A stretch of DNA of 26,677 nt, from positions 1 to 26,677 of the IMG/VR virus record IMGVR_UViG_3300013006_000114; one strand, given 5' to 3'. The notes under the pieces were generated by a model. That model made no database searches. It was given only the letters and a program-made list of their open reading frames with translations, and was not told the DNA's origin. Position 1 is the first letter of the stretch. The number at the start of each line of letters is the position of its first letter. A program made the position numbers and the translations under genes. Of the stretch, positions 17,354 to 24,983 are shown in pieces. Source of the DNA: a virus.

Positions 17354-19075
17354 TTATCCCTTGAGTTTATTATAAAATGTTGCTGTTTTGCCAAATACTT
17401 TCATTAGGAATATCATAGCCTTTCTAGGCAGAAATTCTTTCTCTCTTTTAATCGTACTTGCCATAATTTTAACGATTGGTTTGTATGTCACATATCCAAA
17501 CACCTTGTTGAATAGATACGATCCATATGTCATGCCTTGAGTAGTGAATTCGCGCATTAGTTTCACAATATCATCTTGTGATAGATATCCGTTCTGATAA
17601 CAAACTCGCATAATTCCACCGTCCATCATGATCGATGTAGTACCAAAGCCATTGACTATATATGTACCATCGCCACTGACCCATAGGTTATATACTAACT
17701 CATCTTCAGTCTTGCGAGTAATTGGATTCTTAACTGGTTTAACTTTATCTAGCCAAGGATAAAGCCCTTGCTCTAGGGCTACCCATTCACCATTTATAAA
17801 CAGTGGATGATTAGGTGTTGCGAATGGCGCAAATTCAGCACTCGGTGAATACAATTCTTGCCAGTTATATTTATCTGGAACTATTTCAATGAAAAGCACT
17901 GTATTCACTTCAGTTCTATTCATGTTGAACACATAGTCGCCGTCTTTAATTTGATCGATACGTTTTTTTGATCCGTCAAACATAGTGACAAGTGTTTCTC
18001 CTAAGAAACAATCTGCGCCGCCGCTGCCGCCTCCGTCACCCAGCTCCGTAGCACCTGGCGTCAAAAGAACAAAATTGCCGTTTTCGTCAGTATAGCCTTC
18101 ACCCGATTCGACAATTCCTGGATCAACTATTACTGCATTAATAGGAGGTGTGATAAATGTTGTTTTAATTACTTTCGCATCAGGAGGAAAAACAGTATTC
18201 ATCAAAAGTCTAACATCACGAACTAAGTTTACAGTATCATAGCCGACACCACCTTCTAGTGCGTTTGACTCTGATGCTGAAGGATGATAGTATTCTATTG
18301 TATCACCTCCAACAGTTATTGGAGAAGGACGATTATCAGATCCAATCGCTTGTCTCGCTCCTAATGTGACTGTGCCATATCCAGGCAGATTAACAGTCGT
18401 GTTTGCGAGTGCAGATTTTAATCTAAATGTATTTTCCTCTGAAGTGGATAAAATTTTACCCTGAGCAAATACTCCTATATCCCAATCTCTTAAGACAGCA
18501 CCGTTTTCGTTGATCGATATACCTCTTCTCTGATTCGATGTGCTTGGTGTTAGAACAATACTACCTTTTGATAGAACTAATGTTGATGTACTACCGTGTG
18601 TGATAGCTATAGGATTATCGACAGCAGTGTCATTGATCATTTCAAATGAATTTCCACAAGACTGTTCAAATCTAAATCTATCTTTTTGTGAATCAACACT
18701 ATTTAATATATTTGATACGGTGTTGAAAGACCGCACAGTAGAAATCTGTTCTGAAAATCTTTCTTTAATGTCTGTAGGTATAGTTCCCGGAGGAATTCCA
18801 GGAATATATCCGAGAATGCATGGCTCTTGTGCATCTTCGCCGTCTAAGAAAAATCCAATAACCCAATCACCAAGATTGGGTATGCCATATGCGCCAGGCA
18901 TATTTGCTGGCATTAATGTAATTGCCCAAGGAAGATCAGCAGTAGGCATTTCTCCTGTGCTTGCATTATCATGATAACCAAAAATTCTAACTTTAGCTCT
19001 GCCCAGGATCAATGGGTCTTGGTTGTATTCAACAACACCAATCCACCATATGAATCCGTCTCTACCTAAAAACAT
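17354..19075 (-). CDS. gp5-like baseplate hub protein with C-terminal Hint domain
   Basis: Central hub/spike protein of 573 residues. Residues 1-100 look like the gp5 OB-fold (FIWWIGVVEYNQDPLILGRAKVRIFG, with NLGDWVIGFFLDG at 67-79). Residues of about 130-280 are beta-rich (GNSFEMIND, GSTSTLVLSKGSIVL), as in spike-stem regions. T4 gp5 has a lysozyme after the OB-fold; none is seen here. After a Gly-rich linker ending GGSGGAD, Cys356 opens a Hint domain: CFLGETLVTMFDG (block A), KRIDQIKDGDYVF, TPNHPLFINGEW at 420-431 (block B, T420 and H423), and VYNLWVSGDGTYIVNGFG at 461-478. The usual C-terminal His-Asn is missing, and about 90 further residues follow. Autocleavage at Cys356 is plausible by analogy; it is not shown. 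Neighbours (gp27-like, gp53, gp25) agree with a hub role. Confidence 0.85.
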   Translation of the reverse strand: MFLGRDGFIWWIGVVEYNQDPLILGRAKVRIFGYHDNASTGEMPTADLPWAITLMPANMPGAYGIPNLGDWVIGFFLDGEDAQEPCILGYIPGIPPGTIPTDIKERFSEQISTVRSFNTVSNILNSVDSQKDRFRFEQSCGNSFEMINDTAVDNPIAITHGSTSTLVLSKGSIVLTPSTSNQRRGISINENGAVLRDWDIGVFAQGKILSTSEENTFRLKSALANTTVNLPGYGTVTLGARQAIGSDNRPSPITVGGDTIEYYHPSASESNALEGGVGYDTVNLVRDVRLLMNTVFPPDAKVIKTTFITPPINAVIVDPGIVESGEGYTDENGNFVLLTPGATELGDGGGSGGADCFLGETLVTMFDGSKKRIDQIKDGDYVFNMNRTEVNTVLFIEIVPDKYNWQELYSPSAEFAPFATPNHPLFINGEWVALEQGLYPWLDKVKPVKNPITRKTEDELVYNLWVSGDGTYIVNGFGTTSIMMDGGIMRVCYQNGYLSQDDIVKLMREFTTQGMTYGSYLFNKVFGYVTYKPIVKIMASTIKREKEFLPRKAMIFLMKVFGKTATFYNKLKG

Positions 19076-19081
19076 ATTATC

Positions 19082-19315
19082 TTAACCTCTATGTTTGAAA
19101 TATTGAATTTCACGTTCTTGACTAGCAACCCACTCATCAGACGGCTTGCCTTCACCTTTGTAATACCTCAAAGGACGTCCTGTTTTCTTAGAGACTAGTG
19201 CCCATTTGCCATCTACTTGCTGAAGAACTTCCATCAACTCTGGACCGTATACAGATTCTTCCCATTCATCGATAGATGCAGGAGAAGCTTTTACAAAGTC
19301 TTTAAATTTCATCAT
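19082..19315 (-). CDS. 77-residue conserved-looking phage protein, unknown function
   Basis: Small protein between the kinase and the gp5-like gene. It contains DGKWALVSKKTGRPLRYYKG (about residues 35-54) and a charged end (EWVASQEREIQYFKHRG). I recall similar KWALVSKKTG-type segments as small proteins or domains in marine phages, without a known function. Two adjacent ATGs (19315 and 19312) compete; the first overlaps the TGA of the kinase gene as ATGA, which suggests coupled translation and perhaps a shared function with the kinase. The gp5-like ATG follows its stop by 6 bases. Confidence 0.75.
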   Translation of the reverse strand: MMKFKDFVKASPASIDEWEESVYGPELMEVLQQVDGKWALVSKKTGRPLRYYKGEGKPSDEWVASQEREIQYFKHRG

Positions 19316-20265
19316 AGATCATCTAACTCTTTTGTGTCTAATGCGTCTGGCGGCACATTGTCTTTGATCCATGTGTATAGTTGTTTTCTAACGTCTGCGT
19401 CATTAGTGATAGCTTTGCCTGGTTTCTTCATTGTAATATACAAGAAATCTTTAACAACTTTTCTACCCTTAATATCTTTGTAGTGTTCGCCTGTCTTTGG
19501 ATCAATCAAAAACATAGTGTTCTCTGGATTATTTAGAATGACATAAATGCCACCTCCTATCGTGACAGGCAAACTTGTCTTAACTAAACTTAGAATTGTT
19601 TGTGCAGCACCTTTGTGCGTTCTTAATAGAATATCATCAGGAACAACTCTTGCACGCTTTGCATTATTCTTCATTGCAATCTCATAGTTCGTCAATACCC
19701 ATGCAATGTGGATATTCTTAGGATCATATCCTAACTCAATTAACTTTGGAAGATATGCTTCAAGATCCGACATATCTGCGAAAGTAGAATCAAACAAGAT
19801 ATTAGGTAAAATATTTTCTTTAGCGCCATCTAATAATAAGTCCAAGGTTTTTTCTTTTACTCCAGTAGCCCTTACTAATACGTGCAATGCGTATACATGC
19901 TCTGGAATCTTAAGATTTAATTGACTAAGAGTGAGCCCTTTTGATGTGATGTGCTTTTCAATAAATGCAGCATCAGACTCTTTAATCTTATCACCATATT
20001 TTTTTAGCAAGTCGTCAGTAGTGAACTTGCTCATGCGATCTAATTTCTGAAATGCAATTTTCAATTCATCAACGTCACGAATTTTAAAGTCATTACCAGA
20101 TAGATAATTATCAATCGCAAAGCCTTTTCCAGATCCCGCGCCGCCAGCAAGAAAAACAATCTGGCCATACTTCGCACCATTGTTAAACGTGATTAGCTTT
20201 TCTGATAACAGTGAGTACGCTTCAAAATCTCTTTTTTGAAAATACTCTAAAAATTGTAATTGCAT
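19312..20265 (-). CDS. P-loop kinase, zeta-toxin/AAA_33-like
   Basis: Protein of 317 residues with a clear Walker A at residues 41-48 (GGAGSGKG) after a hydrophobic strand (QIVFLA). It also has an acidic motif at 64-69 (DVDELK), a second strand ending FDSTFADMS, and an Arg-containing helix plus VPDDILLRTH that could form the lid, as in zeta-toxin-type and AAA_33 P-loop kinases. The substrate (nucleotide, UDP-sugar or protein) cannot be read from the sequence. It sits inside the baseplate operon between the gp27- and gp5-like genes, and its stop overlaps the next start. The start is fixed by GAGGA 5 bases before the ATG, the strongest ribosome binding site of the leftward cluster, suggesting high expression. 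A structural or virion-injected role is possible but unproven. Confidence 0.8.
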   Translation of the reverse strand: MQLQFLEYFQKRDFEAYSLLSEKLITFNNGAKYGQIVFLAGGAGSGKGFAIDNYLSGNDFKIRDVDELKIAFQKLDRMSKFTTDDLLKKYGDKIKESDAAFIEKHITSKGLTLSQLNLKIPEHVYALHVLVRATGVKEKTLDLLLDGAKENILPNILFDSTFADMSDLEAYLPKLIELGYDPKNIHIAWVLTNYEIAMKNNAKRARVVPDDILLRTHKGAAQTILSLVKTSLPVTIGGGIYVILNNPENTMFLIDPKTGEHYKDIKGRKVVKDFLYITMKKPGKAITNDADVRKQLYTWIKDNVPPDALDTKELDDL

Positions 20266-20270
20266 TTTAT

Positions 20271-20275
20271 TCCTC
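20271..20275 (-). promoter_or_regulatory. strong Shine-Dalgarno of the kinase gene
   Basis: GAGGA on the - strand, 5 bases before the ATG at 20265. Most other starts in this cluster lack such a site, so this gene may be translated on its own at a high rate. Confidence 0.7.
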
Positions 20276-20284
20276 TTTTTTATT

Positions 20285-21661
20285 TTATGTTGCGCCTATT
20301 GCTATTAGGGTATTCAAGTTGAGTCTCATGTTACCTCTAGACAGTTCTAATTTTTTTGTGTAACCTAGTCTAGTTAAATTGTGTCTACATGCAGTTACAA
20401 CATATTTTCCTGAGTAAATTATATCATCTTGAACTATAGAATTTTCTATATTAATCGAATGACGTGCCCGACTAGGAAGTCTGAAATCTACAGCATCACC
20501 AACACCAATTCTATTTGTACCACCAGCAATATCTACTGTTATTCGAATGCTGCTATTCAAATATGCACCATAAGTATCATTTTTAATCCATGTTTTTTTG
20601 TCTGTAAATGGATCATTGATAGGATTTACAATCAGTCTTTCTCCGGGAAAGTCTTTTTCTCCATATGTACTGAAGTAATTTGTAGAATCTAAGTATTTGT
20701 TAAGATATGCTGATCCACCTGAAGCGTCTGTAGTGTCTTTATAATTTATTTGTGTGTCTGAGTATCGTCTATTTAAAATGTCTAGCGATCTGACTCTAGA
20801 ATTATAAAATCCTCCAACCATTGAACTCAAATGGTTATAGTTATTTTGATACTGCACAGTCTTTGCTCTAATATTAAACTCTGGTAGTGTAGTGCTGAAG
20901 TAACTTCCTGCAGGACTATATTTTATTGTTGGAACTACTTTTGCTGGATCATTTGAATTTTTGATTATATCATCGATGCTTGTAAAATAGTGATGATACG
21001 ATTGCCCATCTTTATTGTAATTCAGTCTTTCGTAGAACACATAATATTTTCCGTCTGAGCTTACTCTTTTTGCTAAACTATTAATAGCATCTATCGGCGC
21101 ATATCCAGGAGATAAGAATGGTCGAGCAAGAAATCCGCCAGATATTAAAATTTCTGGAGCATCAACATTAATGTAATCTGATGATGCGTTTGGATCCATG
21201 TACTTATACAGTTCTTTGACTATACTAGTTACATTTTTGTTCTGACCAAAACTTTTAAATACTCTTTTCTTAAGAGAGTTTAAAGATGCTTCTGATGTGA
21301 AGTACATTTTGTATTTTAAATTTCCTGTCGATGATGCAGGAATTTTAGAAAACTCATGAACAATAAGATCATTTCTATTAATAATGATAGAACCGCCTTC
21401 TTCTGGCATACGTGCTTTGATTATTATTCTTTCTCCACCAGTTAGTACAAACTTTTCTAATCCACCAACAAAGTCATTTATAGTAATTGATCCTGTGATA
21501 GAAGATTTGAATATATCTTCAAAGACTTCAATTTCTAATATAACGTTTATTAAATCAATTACTGCGCCACTTTTAATAGTGATACTAGCAACCTGAAGCT
21601 CAAATGCTTCGGTTTGACTTGTCATTGGTGTGTTGCTGCCACCATCAAAAGATGTTGCCAT
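20285..21661 (-). CDS. gp27-like baseplate hub protein
   Basis: Probable hub protein of 458 residues (T4 gp27 is 391), which in T4 forms the trimeric cup that joins the gp5 spike to the tail tube. Seen here: an N-terminal segment (LINVILEIEVFEDIFKSSITGSITINDF, read in parts) and a later GERIIIKARMPEE that resemble the tube-like barrel domains of gp27/VgrG proteins. FARPFLSPGYAPIDAINSLAKRVSSDGKYYVFYE-type segments near residue 180 are typical of hub proteins of this class. The C-terminus (GKYVVTACRHNLTRLGYTKKLELSRGN) also fits. It lies between gp53 and the hub spike gene. A TATAAATA lies 52 bases upstream of the ATG, within gp53. Direct identity with T4 gp27 is low, so the name is by pattern and order. 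Confidence 0.75.
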   Translation of the reverse strand: MATSFDGGSNTPMTSQTEAFELQVASITIKSGAVIDLINVILEIEVFEDIFKSSITGSITINDFVGGLEKFVLTGGERIIIKARMPEEGGSIIINRNDLIVHEFSKIPASSTGNLKYKMYFTSEASLNSLKKRVFKSFGQNKNVTSIVKELYKYMDPNASSDYINVDAPEILISGGFLARPFLSPGYAPIDAINSLAKRVSSDGKYYVFYERLNYNKDGQSYHHYFTSIDDIIKNSNDPAKVVPTIKYSPAGSYFSTTLPEFNIRAKTVQYQNNYNHLSSMVGGFYNSRVRSLDILNRRYSDTQINYKDTTDASGGSAYLNKYLDSTNYFSTYGEKDFPGERLIVNPINDPFTDKKTWIKNDTYGAYLNSSIRITVDIAGGTNRIGVGDAVDFRLPSRARHSINIENSIVQDDIIYSGKYVVTACRHNLTRLGYTKKLELSRGNMRLNLNTLIAIGAT

Positions 21662-21666
21662 ATACT

Positions 21667-22182
21667 TTAATTGCCTAAAAGTTCTTGCAGTCCAGTTTCA
21701 AATTGAATCACATATTTATAGTCTAATATTCTTATGAAAGATTTTTCTCCATTTATACGTCTTTCGTATTCCATAATAGTCTCTTTATATTTATTGCTGT
21801 CACTTAATTCCAAATACGACTCTTCACTAATGACAAGTTTATCTCCTGTATAGAAAAACTTATCAGTATTTGTTGCATAAGTGATGCTTCCGTATTTTTC
21901 TATGATATATTTTCTAAACGCTGAACTACTTTTAGGCCAATCGTCGTATAGACTATAGATATTATTCGACATCATAATAAGATATCCAAATTTTGGTGTA
22001 CCGTAAAGTTTATACGATACCCTATCTGGAGATTCTCCATCTGCAATATAGTATGGGCGAAGTGATGCTAATTTATACTTTGAAAATGCATCTTTTATTT
22101 TACCAGACACATTTAGATCGACACTTTTTATAGTGTCATACGTATCTATCTGATAGTTTATTCTTGGAAATATGTTAAACAT
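21667..22182 (-). CDS. gp53: gp53 baseplate wedge protein
   Basis: Wedge protein of 171 residues (T4 gp53 is 196) that in T4 is added last to the wedge and helps clamp wedges to one another and to the hub. The family motif is visible at residues 48-61 (DGESPDRVSYKLYG), followed by FGYLIMMSNNIYSLYDDWP, which is the LysM-like part known in gp53. The gene is sandwiched between gp48- and gp27-like genes with gaps of 13 and 5 bases. The start context is ATTATATGTT with no Shine-Dalgarno sequence. Confidence 0.9.
   Translation of the reverse strand: MFNIFPRINYQIDTYDTIKSVDLNVSGKIKDAFSKYKLASLRPYYIADGESPDRVSYKLYGTPKFGYLIMMSNNIYSLYDDWPKSSSAFRKYIIEKYGSITYATNTDKFFYTGDKLVISEESYLELSDSNKYKETIMEYERRINGEKSFIRILDYKYVIQFETGLQELLGN
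21713..21720 (-). promoter_or_regulatory. late promoter motif TATAAATA inside the gp53 3' end
   Basis: TATAAATA reads on the - strand from 21720 to 21713, within the gp53 coding sequence (Tyr-Lys-Tyr codons) and 52 bases upstream of the gp27-like ATG. It is a plausible internal late promoter for the hub genes, but codon choice in AT-rich DNA could also give it by chance. Confidence 0.4.
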
Positions 22183-22195
22183 ATAATGTTACTTA

Positions 22196-23206
22196 TTAGA
22201 AAATTGTGAAGTTGTTATTTGTGCCATTATTCATTTCGTCGCCAAGAGTTCTTGCTACTACCTCAGATAGTTGAAGTGTTAAATTCATTTCTGTTGGCAT
22301 ACCGTCTTCGAAGAATGTTATTTTTTGTCCACCATAATCTACTGCGACAGACTCTATAGCACACGCTTTACTTTTATAAAGGACCTTTATGGTTCTGTTC
22401 TCATTTTCATAAAATTCAATATTAAATGCTACTAAATGTGGATATCCAAATGTAAACGAGGTGTTGTCTAAAAAACTTTGTGCATCTGTATTTGACTGTA
22501 ATGCTGTTCGTAATTCCACATCAATATTTGAAGATGTGTATGAAGGTGAAGACGCAATTCTAAACGTTTTAATTATTCGTCGGATCTCTTGCGCATCTTC
22601 TTTATTTCTAGGCTTCATAGGCACTGGAATTTGATATTTTCTATACTGAGGTCCTTTGTACAGTAATTGTGCCATAGGATTTACTGCTTTTCTGTTACTA
22701 AATTCGAATTGACTAATACCACTAAGGCCCATGGACTCCACAAATCCACCGCCCGCCGCCGCCCCCCTTCTTAGTGAATATGCTATTGCTTCTGCCATGT
22801 TAGATACAGTTTGTTCGGCCGCATTCGATAGTCCTGCAAGTCCGGTTGTGCCAAAATTGAATAGTGCATCAGCTACAGAACCATTAGTGCCGCCACTGCC
22901 GCTTACAATCTGATCTGTTCTAGAATAATCAGAAAAATTACTGATGTTAAATACACTAGGCATTCTTAGATTTATGATTGGTCCACCACCTATTAGATTT
23001 CCGTAAGCGTCTAAAAAAAAGAATTTAATATATGGTGTATTAAATGCATCTGTTGTTAGAGGAAATCTTAATTTAGCATCATTAAGGCCTGCTGTAGCAT
23101 ATCTACCCACATTTTGAGAACTGTTTTTAATATCTGCACTGCCAGTATCTTCTGGATATGAAGTATCTTTTCCATCCATCGTCATAAAAAATTGTGTCGT
23201 GGCCAT
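22196..23206 (-). CDS. gp48: gp48-like baseplate tail-tube cap protein
   Basis: Baseplate-to-tube protein of 336 residues (T4 gp48 is 364) that in T4 sits on the hub with gp54 and starts the tail tube. Features: INLRMPSVFNISNFSDYSR near residues 78-97, a low-complexity Ala/Gly-rich segment (around 105-170, with RRGAAAGGGFVE) likely to be a flexible loop, and a C-terminal tube-fold part with FTFGYPHLVAFNIEFYEN and AIESVAVDYGG, followed by MPTEMNLTLQLSEV, the hallmark ending of tube-fold proteins. It is the first leftward gene of the divergent pair. AAGGAA stands 5 bases before the ATG and a TATAAATA late promoter lies 23 bases upstream. The GC-rich codons of the Ala/Gly stretch contrast with the rest. 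Confidence 0.85.
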   Translation of the reverse strand: MATTQFFMTMDGKDTSYPEDTGSADIKNSSQNVGRYATAGLNDAKLRFPLTTDAFNTPYIKFFFLDAYGNLIGGGPIINLRMPSVFNISNFSDYSRTDQIVSGSGGTNGSVADALFNFGTTGLAGLSNAAEQTVSNMAEAIAYSLRRGAAAGGGFVESMGLSGISQFEFSNRKAVNPMAQLLYKGPQYRKYQIPVPMKPRNKEDAQEIRRIIKTFRIASSPSYTSSNIDVELRTALQSNTDAQSFLDNTSFTFGYPHLVAFNIEFYENENRTIKVLYKSKACAIESVAVDYGGQKITFFEDGMPTEMNLTLQLSEVVARTLGDEMNNGTNNNFTIF

Positions 23207-23244
23207 TTAAATTCCTTTTTTTAATTAACTATTTATAAAACATT
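23207..23244. promoter_or_regulatory. divergent intergenic region between gp48 and gp4
   Basis: This 38-base AT-rich gap separates the leftward and rightward gene blocks. For the leftward side it holds AAGGAA (23212-23217) and the late promoter at 23230-23237. On the + strand only a TATAAAAC (23235-23242), two bases from the gp4 ATG, resembles a promoter element, and gp4 has no Shine-Dalgarno sequence. Confidence 0.6.
23230..23237 (-). promoter_or_regulatory. T4-type late promoter TATAAATA upstream of gp48
   Basis: Perfect TATAAATA on the - strand (23237 to 23230) in the divergent gap, 23 bases before the gp48 ATG with the Shine-Dalgarno in between. It is the best-placed late promoter of the window and should start the leftward baseplate transcript. 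Confidence 0.75.
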
Positions 23245-23685
23245 ATGGCATACAAAGGCAAATATAAACCAAAAAATCCATCTAAATACAATGGTGATCC
23301 CACCGGAATTACTTATAGAAGTTTGTGGGAACGAAAGTTTATGGTATACTGCGACACTAATTCTTCTATACTTAAATGGTCTTCAGAAGAAATAGTTATA
23401 CCCTATTTATCACCCATGGATAATCGTTGGCATAGATACTTTCCAGACTTCTGGATCCAGTATAGAGATGCTAATGGCACACTTCGTGCATCAATAATTG
23501 AAGTTAAGCCTCTCGCGCAGACTATGGAACCTAAACGTCTTGCATCGGGAACAAAGCCCACACGTAGATTCTTAAATGAAGTTGTAACTTGGGGTGTGAA
23601 TCAAGCTAAATGGACTGCTGCAATAAAATATTGTCAAGATAAAAATTGGGAATTTAAGTTGATGACAGAAAAAGAATTGACATAA
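23245..23685 (+). CDS. gp4: gp4 head completion protein, PD-(D/E)XK nuclease-like
   Basis: Head completion protein of 146 residues (T4 gp4 about 150), needed in T4 to finish DNA-filled heads before tail joining. The whole length follows the family: GKYKPKNPSKYNG at the start, YRSLWE (24-29), LKWSSEEIVIPY (43-54), RYFPDFW (64-70), IIEVKPL (84-90), and WTAAIKYC near 123. Glu29, Pro67-Asp68 and Glu86-Val-Lys88 give the arrangement of a PD-(D/E)XK/TnsA-like nuclease site, all intact, so it may trim or cut DNA at the packaging vertex. It opens the rightward block. No Shine-Dalgarno is seen before the ATG. The next gene starts 25 bases downstream. Confidence 0.9.
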   Translation: MAYKGKYKPKNPSKYNGDPTGITYRSLWERKFMVYCDTNSSILKWSSEEIVIPYLSPMDNRWHRYFPDFWIQYRDANGTLRASIIEVKPLAQTMEPKRLASGTKPTRRFLNEVVTWGVNQAKWTAAIKYCQDKNWEFKLMTEKELT

Positions 23686-23688
23686 ATA
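23681..23688 (+). promoter_or_regulatory. possible variant late promoter CATAAATA at the gp4 stop
   Basis: CATAAATA on the + strand overlaps the gp4 TAA and stands 22 bases before the next ATG (23711), a spacing like that of the good late promoters on the other strand. One base differs from the consensus. Confidence 0.4.
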
Positions 23689-23710
23689 GAAGACAACAAA
23701 CTACAATTCT

Positions 23711-24298
23711 ATGACAATATTCAAAGAACTCATATATCAAGGCATTCAAGCTGGTCAAGTACCCGCCAGAACGGCTGAGGCTAGAGAATGGTACCGAGAT
23801 GCTGCTAGTCAGTTATCTGGGCTAACTACATCTAAAGTAATGAAATCTTTTGAGCAAAAAAGAAAAGTTGCTCATTTACATCCTGGAATGATGTATCTTT
23901 TCAAATATGATCCAAAATTAAAGATGGAACTGCCGTATTACGATACGTTTCCTTTAATATTTCCTGTAGAACTTCATAAAGATGGCTTCTTGGGTATTAA
24001 CTTTCACTATTTGCCGCCAATGCTTCGTGCAAAACTAATGAATGCAATATACTCTACTGTAATGGATAAGAAATACGATGAGCATACTAAGATAAAGATT
24101 AGTTATAGTGTACTAAAAGCTGCGTCTAAATATAAAGAGTATAAACCGACTATAAAAAAGTACTTATACAATCATGTAAAATCGCCATTCTTAGAAATAA
24201 CTTCTGTCGAATGGGATATAGCACTATTTTTACCAATAGAAAAGTTTAAAAAAGCAACTGCGCAACAAGTTTGGGCAGACAGCAGAAAGAAAATCTAA
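23711..24298 (+). CDS. probable T4 gp2-like DNA end protector / head-tail completion protein
   Basis: Protein of 195 residues. HPGMMYLFKYDPKLK (about 57-71), PYYDTFPLIFPVE (75-87), FLGINFHYLPPMLRAKLMNAI (93-113) and EWDIALFLPIEKF (166-178) form a pattern I recall from proteins annotated as DNA end protector (gp2) in marine T4-like phages. Its place next to gp4 mirrors T4, where gene 2 precedes gene 4. gp2 protects the packaged DNA end from host RecBCD. The alternative is gp3, the tail completion and sheath stabiliser, encoded nearby in T4; I cannot separate these by eye. The start has no strong Shine-Dalgarno. Its TAA overlaps the next ATG by one base (TAATG), so the two are coupled. Confidence 0.65.
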   Translation: MTIFKELIYQGIQAGQVPARTAEAREWYRDAASQLSGLTTSKVMKSFEQKRKVAHLHPGMMYLFKYDPKLKMELPYYDTFPLIFPVELHKDGFLGINFHYLPPMLRAKLMNAIYSTVMDKKYDEHTKIKISYSVLKAASKYKEYKPTIKKYLYNHVKSPFLEITSVEWDIALFLPIEKFKKATAQQVWADSRKKI

Positions 24299-24951
24299 TG
24301 TTTAGTATATCAACTTTTGCTGCGTTAGTAAAACCAGTAAGACCTAATCTCTTCTTTGTAGAGATTAGTCTTCCACCAAAAATATTTAACAATCAAAATA
24401 GACAATACATAAGAGGCAGTGCAAATATAAATAATATTAATCAATCTTGGTTTACTGAGCTTCCGTTAAGTGAAACAAATGATGTAAATCCTAGATTTAG
24501 ATGTAGATGTGAAGCTACAGAATTGCCTGGCAGAACAATTGCCACCTCTGATGATACTACAGCATTCGGACCAAATGCGAAATTTGCATACGATCATACA
24601 TATTCAGATCATAATCTTCAAATTATTGCTTCAGAAGATATGTATGAAAGAAGAGTATTTGAAGTGTGGATGGACAATATTGTGAATGGTCCGGATGAAT
24701 ATGGCGCCGCCGCAAGTAAATCTGGACTCATAAGATATTATGATGATTATGCTGCTGGAGAAGTTAGAATTCATCAAATGAATGAACAGGGTGTGACATT
24801 GGCTAAATACACGCTAATGAATGCATATCCAATCGCACTGAGTCCTATGAACTTAACATGGGAAGAACAGAATACGTACCAAAGATTTAGTGTCACAATG
24901 ACATATCGATATCATATAGTGAATTTTAATAATTCGACAAATACTATATAA
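24298..24951 (+). CDS. tail-tube-fold protein (gp19/gp54-like)
   Basis: Tail-tube-type protein of 217 residues. RPNLFFVEISLPP (19-31), FRCRCEATELPGRTIAT (about 67-83), YDHTYSDHNLQIIASED, RRVFEVWMDNIVN, and the final LSPMNLTWEEQNTYQRFSVTMTYRYH follow the tube-fold pattern of T4 gp19. It is longer than gp19 (163) and shorter than the tube initiator gp54 (about 320). Its place beside baseplate and hub genes favours a gp54-like tube initiator, but a main tube protein cannot be excluded. I chose the ATG at 24298, which overlaps the preceding stop (TAATG), over an in-frame ATG at 24271 that lies inside the previous gene. A GCC-rich Ala stretch is present near 24705. Confidence 0.75.
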   Translation: MFSISTFAALVKPVRPNLFFVEISLPPKIFNNQNRQYIRGSANINNINQSWFTELPLSETNDVNPRFRCRCEATELPGRTIATSDDTTAFGPNAKFAYDHTYSDHNLQIIASEDMYERRVFEVWMDNIVNGPDEYGAAASKSGLIRYYDDYAAGEVRIHQMNEQGVTLAKYTLMNAYPIALSPMNLTWEEQNTYQRFSVTMTYRYHIVNFNNSTNTI

Positions 24952-24983
24952 TTTTTTATTACACCAACTGGAGATAATACACC

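Noticed and set aside
17620-18010. A true splicing intein in the gp5-like gene
   Set aside because: The C-terminal His-Asn and a following Ser/Thr/Cys extein are absent, GDGTY replaces the usual GDHT-type motif, and the hub protein looks complete before the linker.
24271-24297. Upstream start of the tube-fold protein at 24271
   Set aside because: It would overlap the previous gene by 28 bases and add nine residues unlike a tube N-terminus. The TAATG start at 24298 is the usual coupled arrangement.
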